The notes under the pieces are model-generated. The model ran no database searches, was not told the DNA's origin, and saw nothing but the letters and a program-made list of their open reading frames with translations. Below are positions 58,345-64,000 of a stretch of DNA of 64,000 nucleotides, in pieces; the first letter of the stretch is position 1, and each line of letters begins with the position of its first letter. Source of the DNA: Adiantum capillus-veneris (lineage: Eukaryota; Streptophyta; Polypodiopsida; Polypodiales; Pteridaceae); the NCBI GenBank assembly GCA_014529385.2, contig CM043945.1:152121741-152185740 (forward strand). Reading direction: 5' to 3'. The translations under genes and the position numbers were made by a program.

Positions 58345-61141
58345 ATGGCTAGAACAAAATCCACTACAAGGAAGGCACGCAAGGGACCAGGATTAGCAGC
58401 TAAGGCAAGTAGCAGATCTACAACCCCAAAGAAAAGACCTGGAAAACCCAATAAAATTTTGAAAGGTCCAAGGGTGAAGAAGTTACAAACCTGCATGGGA
58501 CTTTTCAGAGAAATCAGAAAGGCATAGAAATGTGTAGATTTATATATACCAAAGCTGCCCTTTTAGAGGATGGTGAGGTCCATATGTGAAGAAGCTACGT
58601 GGGGCACCAAAAGGTGGAAGGTGGTGGCATTAATGGCTCTACAAGAAGCAACAGAGGAATTCCTACTAGAGTACTTCAGTGACATCACCATTGTTGCAAC
58701 CCATGCCCACAGGGTTACTATAATGGACAAAGATAGTGAGACACTGAAAAGAATAAGGTGGAGGTATGACAAACTACTGGTCCCCAATGTCTGCAGGGAT
58801 AAGAAAATGAGGGAAATTTTGTTATACCCCCCTGAGCTAGTGCTACAACTCACAGTTGTAGATGTCACACATGATGTGAATACAAGGGCAAGGGTAGATA
58901 CTATTGCTCGCCAAATAGAGGACATGAGGGAAGCAGAGCTTAAGGAGAAAGCAAAAGTAGCAGTGGAGTCCCAGAGGCAAACAGAATGCAATGTGACCCT
59001 GTCCATAGAGGCAAGCAATCAAGAAACTCTACTTTCAATGAAGGATGGTTTGCTTGCAGAGATACCATTTGTAGATGGAGCCAGAAAGCTAGCTCTGGAA
59101 AAAGTGGACATTAATTTATTGCAGAATCCAGATGCTCAGATTTCAGACACAATTATCTATTCTTGTCTTAAGTAAGTGTTACTATCTTGCTAGCTTTGAA
59201 AACTTAGATAATAGGTTTGCTAACTCAGGTAAACTCTCTGCAGCTTGATCAAAAGTCAACTCCCACTGCACACCCACACAGAGGTGTTTCTTCTTGATCC
59301 ACAAATGTCAGTGATTATTAGACAAAAGAACAGTCCATCTGGGACCTTTGAGAGTTGGTTTCTCCACTGTGCTATGCTGGAAGTTACTGTCATCATCTTT
59401 CCATATAAGAACAACCATCACTGGAGTCTCATATGCCTTGATGTTGACCAACTAGCAGTGTGGGTGTTCAATTCAATAAAAGGAACCCACCCTGAAATTA
59501 GGCTATAAGTGTTTTGTATCAGAAAGTGTTTCTTATAGATATCCATGTAAATTTGAAGCCTCATGCTAACATCTTGACGCTGCTTTGTGCAGTTGTATAA
59601 AGAGGTTGTTGCTTGCCTATTGCAAGCTATGTGGAAGGTATGAACTATACAAAGCCCCAATCAAAGATGTACCTGTCCCAAATCAAACCGATGGAAATTC
59701 TTGCGGCTGGAGATGTCTTCTCCATGCAGAATATGTCCTGCAAAGCTACTTTGCATTAAAACCTTTAATGACTAAGGTAACCATTTGGCAATGCATTCAA
59801 TTAGTTTTGGTTTAGTTTATAAAAGAATTCTCACCATGTGGTCTTTCAATTTTGCAGAGTGCTTTAAAAAACTACACATATGATTATTTGCAAAGATACC
59901 GGGTAAGTTTAATACAACACTTGCTTACTATGTCTAGCCCTAGAGAGCTTGAAGATAGCGGCTTGGATGACCGCACTATTGATATGACAATACATGACGT
60001 GCCACCACGACAAACCCCTGCATCCGATACAGTGGAATCACAACGGGCTGAGGGGGTCATATCAGCAGAAGATGAAAGAGCCGAGGATGAGGAAAGGTCA
60101 AATGAGCATATGGAAGGTGCTAGCATACAACCAGAGGAGACAATGAAAGATCCAAGTCAGCCAGTGGAGGAGCCAAAAGAGCCTATGGATGAAACCCAAG
60201 ATGAGGAAAGCAGGCATATAGATGAGCAAAAGGATATGGATGAGGAAAGCATGCCTAGGGATGAGCAAACTGATATGGATCAGGCAAGGATGTATGAGGC
60301 AAGCCGGTCAACCGAGGGAGAGGAAAAGACCTTGGAGGAAACCTTGAATGAGGCAGAAAGAGCCATGGGGGAGACCCCTGATGAAGATGTGAATGATGAC
60401 TATGAAGATGTGAATGATGAAGCTAAAGCAGAGGAGAGCAACAATGACATCAACACTATAGAGACCCAGTATGGACCCTTGCTACTTGTAGATACGGTTG
60501 TTCCGGTAATGTCTATTCAAGTATGGCACAATATGTTCAGCTTCTAACTACTTATATGTACTTGTCAACTTTTACAGAGGTTGATTATCTTGGACGTCAG
60601 TGGATTGCTGCTGATGCGCGTGCCTCTCGGTGACACAGAACCCTTTGAGGATTTGCAAACGTTTTGGATGGGAACTTGTCGAGTCGTGGTTCGTCCAGGA
60701 ACCAAGGAATTTATTCAGTTTCTTCTTCCGCGCTTCAGAGTTGCCATATGGTCTTCAATGCAAAGGCAAAACTTGTCGCCACTAGTTACAATAGTTTGCA
60801 GTGTATGCGACGCTCACACGTCAGATTTTGCCTTTTTGTATGATCAAAGAAAATGCGTTACCGTTGAGGGACACTACCACCCTAAAAAACCACACTTACC
60901 TCTTTTGTACAAACCGTTTAGCCAAATCGGTGTACCCTTTGATGCAACTAATACACTACTGATTGATGATACTCCTGAAAAGAGAGAACTAAATCCGCCG
61001 GGAACAACTATCTCACCACCTTCTTTCGAGGGCCATTCCTTCGATTTTTACCTTGAAGACATTCTGATTCCATACTTACAGAAATTGTATCTCAGTCCAT
61101 TGTTCACGGACAAGTTTGTACTTTCTAATGAATTAAGATGA
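58345..61141 (+). CDS. Gene C: histone H3-like / Ulp1 protease / FCP1-type phosphatase fusion
   Basis: Five exons: 58,345-59,171, 59,244 to about 59,505, 59,593-59,776, 59,858-60,505 and 60,578-61,141. Introns 1, 3 and 4 are GT-AG with matching phase; the donor of intron 2 is unclear. N-terminus: MARTKSTTRKARKG copies the H3 tail (R2, T3, K4, R8 and K9 kept), then FREIRK, PKLPF, VALMALQEATEEFLLEYF and HAHRVTIMDKDSETLKRIR follow the H3 fold. Two TAG codons (58,525 and 58,564) fall exactly 13 codons apart, at the H3 Gln55 and Gln68 positions. A charged linker follows. Ulp1/C48 domain: HHWSLICLDVDQLAVWVFNS (His-Trp present, catalytic Asp replaced by Asn) and PNQTDGNSCGWRC (Gln and Cys present). 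Then an acidic, Glu/Asp/Met-rich stretch of about 200 residues, and a NIF/FCP1 domain: LIILDVSGLLL, VVVRPGTKEFIQFL, FRVAIWSSMQRQN and NTLLIDDTPEK. The frame also stays open from ATG 58,570 if the tail is lost. Function unknown. Confidence 0.8.
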
Positions 61142-61171
61142 CTCTTCTATCATGTCTTTGTCTTGTCTAAC

Positions 61172-61211
<40 letters not shown>
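61172..61211. repeat. (GA)n tract between genes C and D
   Basis: About 19 GA units in the 195-bp gap between the two convergent stop codons. Confidence 0.92.
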
Positions 61212-61216
<5 letters not shown>

Positions 61217-61335
61217 ACATGGTAAAGAAATGTATTTCAAGCACACTTTTTCACAAGGCACAATTGACAAATGAGCTCAATAAACTTCATGTATTGAAAG
61301 TCATTTGTATACACTTGGGTTCACAAGAATATCTG

Positions 61336-62756
61336 TTACATTGACACTACTTCAACCCGACCATCCAACTCTTTGCACAAAATATCTTTTTCCCTTCGCT
61401 GCATCACCTTACGGCCAGCTAGGAAAAAGGAAAAATCTGATAGGTCCCTGTACATTGACTCTTCAATTATGTCATGCCGCAGATGCTGAAGACTGCATAG
61501 CTCCCTTATTGTAACCACCAACAGTAGGCCATGCTCTTTATCAATCACTTCCACATCCACAGTAGGATTATCTTCCAAACCTGCAGAAACCTGGTCCATA
61601 GGAATGTACTTACCATTGAGCATTTGTGATCGCATATACCAAAACGAGAGTAACAGTGATTGGCTTGCAATCATGTACTTGACAACTAGAGTATCAAGCG
61701 CGACCTCGCACCGTAAACCAATCTCTTCCTTTACATACCATCCTCTGTCAAGAAGTTTGTCACAGGATGACTGCTGAAATGACTTGCACATGAACATAGT
61801 TTTCGTAACACGGATGTTGTAGCTATGAAACAACTCTATGAAGAGTGCAACAGGACAAAAGTTTGCAATTCTAACCAGTTTGGTGGGAATAGAGCTACGT
61901 AGAGACCTCTGTATATCCTTGTATAGCTTACTTCACATTGCCTCCACCATTGTTTCCTCGGGAACTGGCCAGTCCACAGTGTTCCAATTGGTTGGTAGAG
62001 GCACTTTCACCAACATGCCATTCTTATTCCCTGAGCTGAGTTGGTAGAAGTGGTCATAAAAAAATATTCCCTCATCAGCCAGGCTTTTGTTGCTCCTCCC
62101 TGAATACTGTAGAGAACCAATGTGGGCATGAACAACATGGAAGAGGCCTATTATGCACTCCACAGGCTCCCATTGCTCATAAGAAGAGGGATAAACATCT
62201 GCAATATATATAAGAAGAGTTAAACTAAGAGTATCAATAAGTAAAAATGACAAATCTAATGTAATTGGGCTGTGAAGAATGGAGACATTTCTCATAAGAA
62301 GCGGGAGAAACATTGCAAAATATATAAGAAAAGTTATAATGAGAGTATCAGTAAGTTCACATGTCAAGAGTACTTACAATTGCAATGTGGTTGATGTATA
62401 TCTGATACATTTCCACCGTTTGCTATCACCTTTGGATGGGTAAACACATGCTGAACAAGAACTTCCTTTACAGATGTTTTGCCGATTTCAACTTTGAAAT
62501 CGAACACTCTGGCCTTCCATGCTGAGCGGTAAACGTTGATACCACTAGACCTCTTGGGTTCTCTTGGTTGCATGAGGACCCATGAACCTTTGTTTATCCT
62601 TTTTCCAACCCATTGGTTCTCTGCACTTATTGAAGTTGATATTGTAATTGAGGATATGCTACTACTTGGCCTTCTAGGCAAAGTGCAGCTGTTGGTTGTT
62701 GGTGTGAGAGACAGTAAACACCTGGAGCTTCTTGGGCGAGAAGACGTGGAAGCCAA
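61336..62756 (-). pseudogene. Gene D: orphan gene, convergent with C
   Basis: Two exons on the minus strand. Exon 1 (62,756 to about 62,376) is Ser/Arg-rich, then QWVGKRINKGSWVLMQPREP, YRSAWKARVFDFKVEIGKTS and VLVQHVFTHPKVIANGG. The donor is ATT/GTAAGT near 62,373. Exon 2 (about 62,200-61,336) has YEQWEPVECIIGLFHVVHAH, VPLPTNWNTVDWPVPEETMV, a TGA (61,933), then KLVRIANFCPVALFIELFHS, GRKVMQRREKDILCKELDG and a stop at 61,336. No ATG precedes the exon-1 frame after an in-frame TAA, so the true start is lost or in another exon. I recognise no family. The intron contains a diverged second copy of the exon-2 start. Confidence 0.55.
62175..62350. repeat. ~100-bp tandem duplication across the gene D intron/exon-2 border
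   Basis: GCTCATAAGAAGAGGGATAA (about 62,194) followed by AATATATATAAGAAGAGTTA and AGAGTATCAATAAGT is repeated as TCTCATAAGAAGCGGGAGAA (about 62,290), AAAATATATAAGAAAAGTTA and AGAGTATCAGTAAGT. The second copy lies in the intron. Confidence 0.8.
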
Positions 62757-62779
62757 AGCTCTCAGAGAAAAGCTTTAGT

Positions 62780-63077
62780 GGAGGGAGATTCACTTTGAAA
62801 GCATTCTAATGGAGGGAAAGTGTTTTAGAATTCCAATATCTTGTGCGGGCTTAATGGTCACCCTCCAGTACGTTAATGACCATAAGAAAATATCATAAGT
62901 GGGACCACATGCAAGCACCTAAAAGCTCGGTAAAAGGAAGGAAATTACGATGCTACAATCCTAGATTTGTGAAAGTTTTTTGCTATTTTCCTAATTTTTG
63001 AGTCTTTCCACGTACTTTCCTACGTAACGTAGCCTTCATGCTCATTGGACGCGCTCTATTTTTCTCTCTCTTCATAT
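62780..63077. other. Right subterminal region of the 16-kb element, non-coding
   Basis: No gene. It contains ACTTTCCTACGTAACGTAGCC-like short palindromic motifs near 63,015-63,035 and a TTTTTCTCTCTCTTCATATG stretch next to the right TIR. It may be a transposase-binding region, by position only. Confidence 0.35.
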
Positions 63078-63110
63078 GGCACTCCAAATGACCTCTGAAA
63101 TTTCCTAATG
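63078..63110 (-). repeat. Right terminal inverted repeat of the 16-kb element
   Basis: Reverse complement begins CATTAGGAAATTTCAGAGGT and ends GGAGTGCC. It pairs with 47,058-47,090, 29 of 33 positions identical. Confidence 0.85.
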
Positions 63111-63610
63111 CAAGGGGTGCCGAAGAAAATGGACGACGCCATGCGAGAAAAGATCATGAAGTTTTGTATACTAAATTCAGAGCCAATGCAAAAATGGCTT
63201 GAAAGGTACGAAGAAGAGAAAGAGAGATGCAATAAGGAGAACACAATTTCAGGCGAAGCTGAACGACTAGAGGCTTACCCTTGCCAGACCATCTCGCTCC
63301 TCCACCTGAATTCCGTACAATGGCGTGGTTGGACAAGACAGTGAGAGCATCTCAACAGATCGAAAAACCCATATCTCCAGAAGAGGAAGAGCATGCTATT
63401 GGATGTGACTGGAGGTATCATACATACATGGCACTGTGGTCGCATGGAAAGCATTTCAGAACACAACAAATTGACAGCAGAAGAAACAGTTTGATAGTGG
63501 AGTAATGGTTAGTTTCATGCAAAAGAGCAGGGCCAGTGCCAGAGACACGAACGAGAGCACTAGCAACCTAGATTACTGTGTTCTGGTCGCCAGATCCCAT
63601 TTCTATGATT
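63111..63610 (+). pseudogene. CACTA TNP2 transposase, C-terminal part (DUF4216-like)
   Basis: The frame resumes with QGVPKKMDDAMREKIMKFCI and EPMQKWLERYEEEKERC, shifts frame near 63,285 (PDHLAPPPEFRTMAWLDKTV), then EEHAIGCDWRYHTYMALWSH and GKHFRTQQID. A further shift near 63,500 gives VSFMQKSRASARDTNESTSN and LDYCVLV. This is the region that follows the RWMxxxERxxKTLKG block in CACTA transposases. It fits directly behind 47,057, which proves that the block between them is an insertion. Confidence 0.8.
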
Positions 63611-64000
63611 GTGGATACATTTATGGCCTTCGTCAGATGAATGATGCCCACTCAGATGGCACAGGCGTCTCAGTATTGGATAGCCAGAGGTACGAGTACC
63701 TTGTCTCCGGGCTTCACACCCGGTGGTCCGATGCCTATGGGGGGAGGCATGCCTATGGATACGACGCCTGCTACAAGGTCTTCCATCACGGTCGCTTTGA
63801 CACCTAGGGGTATGACAGAGGTGGGTACGTCAGCATCTCCGCTTCACAGGTGCAGTCGTCAATCTCGGCAATGATCGTCAGGTGGAGGTGGTGGTTGTTG
63901 TGGAGGAGGGTCCACAGATGCTTTGATCCCTCCTCGCTCACGGCCCCCATCCTACGCAGGCACACCTCTTGACACACCTCTTAGCACACCTCGGACACCT
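63611..64000 (+). other. Pro/Gly/Thr-rich sequence, possibly the start of another CACTA ORF
   Basis: From about 63,628 (a possible splice acceptor, CTTCGTCAG/ATGAATG) frames read TPGGPMPMGGGMPMDTTPAT, then, after a stop at 63,872, a Gly-rich run and repeated Thr-Pro-Leu (TPLDTPLSTPRTP) to the edge. Low-complexity, no family assigned. Confidence 0.35.

Noticed and set aside
58345-58566. Reassignment of UAG to glutamine in this genome
   Set aside because: The window also has TAG where Trp or other residues are expected, plus TAA and TGA stops. Land-plant nuclear genomes use the standard code. Deamination of CAG is simpler.

Overview
The window looks like nuclear DNA of a land plant, most likely a fern. 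The grounds are the gene content (decayed PLS-class PPR genes with 'LVDMYAKCG'-type motifs, an LRR resistance-gene remnant, a plastid-type S1 protein), GT-AG introns, plant retrotransposon families (Ty1/copia, Ty3/gypsy chromovirus, CACTA, hAT, LINE) and very many long (GA)n/(CT)n tracts. The fern assignment is an inference from the style of the PPR repeats. Almost everything here is mobile or decayed DNA. I see no tRNA, rRNA or clearly intact host gene.

Left part (1-33.6 kb): a Ty1/copia element on the minus strand runs off the left edge (1 to about 3.4 kb). It is followed by a broken plastid S1-domain gene (5.0-5.85 kb), a microsatellite-bearing tandem array with a palindromic core (5.86-6.5 kb), a decayed gypsy chromovirus 3' half (10.5-12.1 kb), the 5' half of a hAT transposase (15.5-16.6 kb), a 151-bp satellite (16.7-17.8 kb), a second copia gag fragment (20.3-20.7 kb), three copies of one TIR/MITE family (6.5, 24.1, 32.5 kb), a LINE tail, a PPR pseudogene (29.2-30.7 kb) and an LRR pseudogene (31.4-32.5 kb).

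Right part (33.6-64 kb) is a nested set of insertions. The outermost layer is a CACTA transposon whose 5' end (CACTACAACA) is near 33,635 and which leaves the window on the right. Its TNP2 transposase gene is split: the N-terminal and central part lies at 44.6-47.06 kb and the C-terminal part (DUF4216-like) at 63.1-63.6 kb. A Ty3/gypsy element with unusually long LTRs (about 3.46 kb each) sits inside the CACTA 5' region at 34,216-44,029.

The 16-kb block that splits TNP2 (47,058-63,110) has 33-bp terminal inverted repeats (29 of 33 identical). Removing it rejoins the transposase reading frame at a Gln-Gly pair, so it is a large DNA transposon. Its genes form two convergent pairs: A(+) facing B(-), and C(+) facing D(-). 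A is a multi-exon, probably DDE/RNase H-like transposase. B and D are orphans. C encodes, through five exons, a histone H3-like module (H3 tail start ARTK and the MALQEA / RVTIM core), an Ulp1/C48 SUMO-protease-like domain, a long acidic linker and an FCP1/NIF-type phosphatase domain. A transposon protein joining an H3 mimic, a deSUMOylase and a CTD-phosphatase fold is the most striking object in the window and I know of no described system like it. A LINE, four 61-63 bp hairpin elements and long microsatellites fill the B-C intergenic space.

Decay across unrelated elements is dominated by TAG stops, often where Gln or Trp is expected, as expected from deamination of methylated CHG sites.
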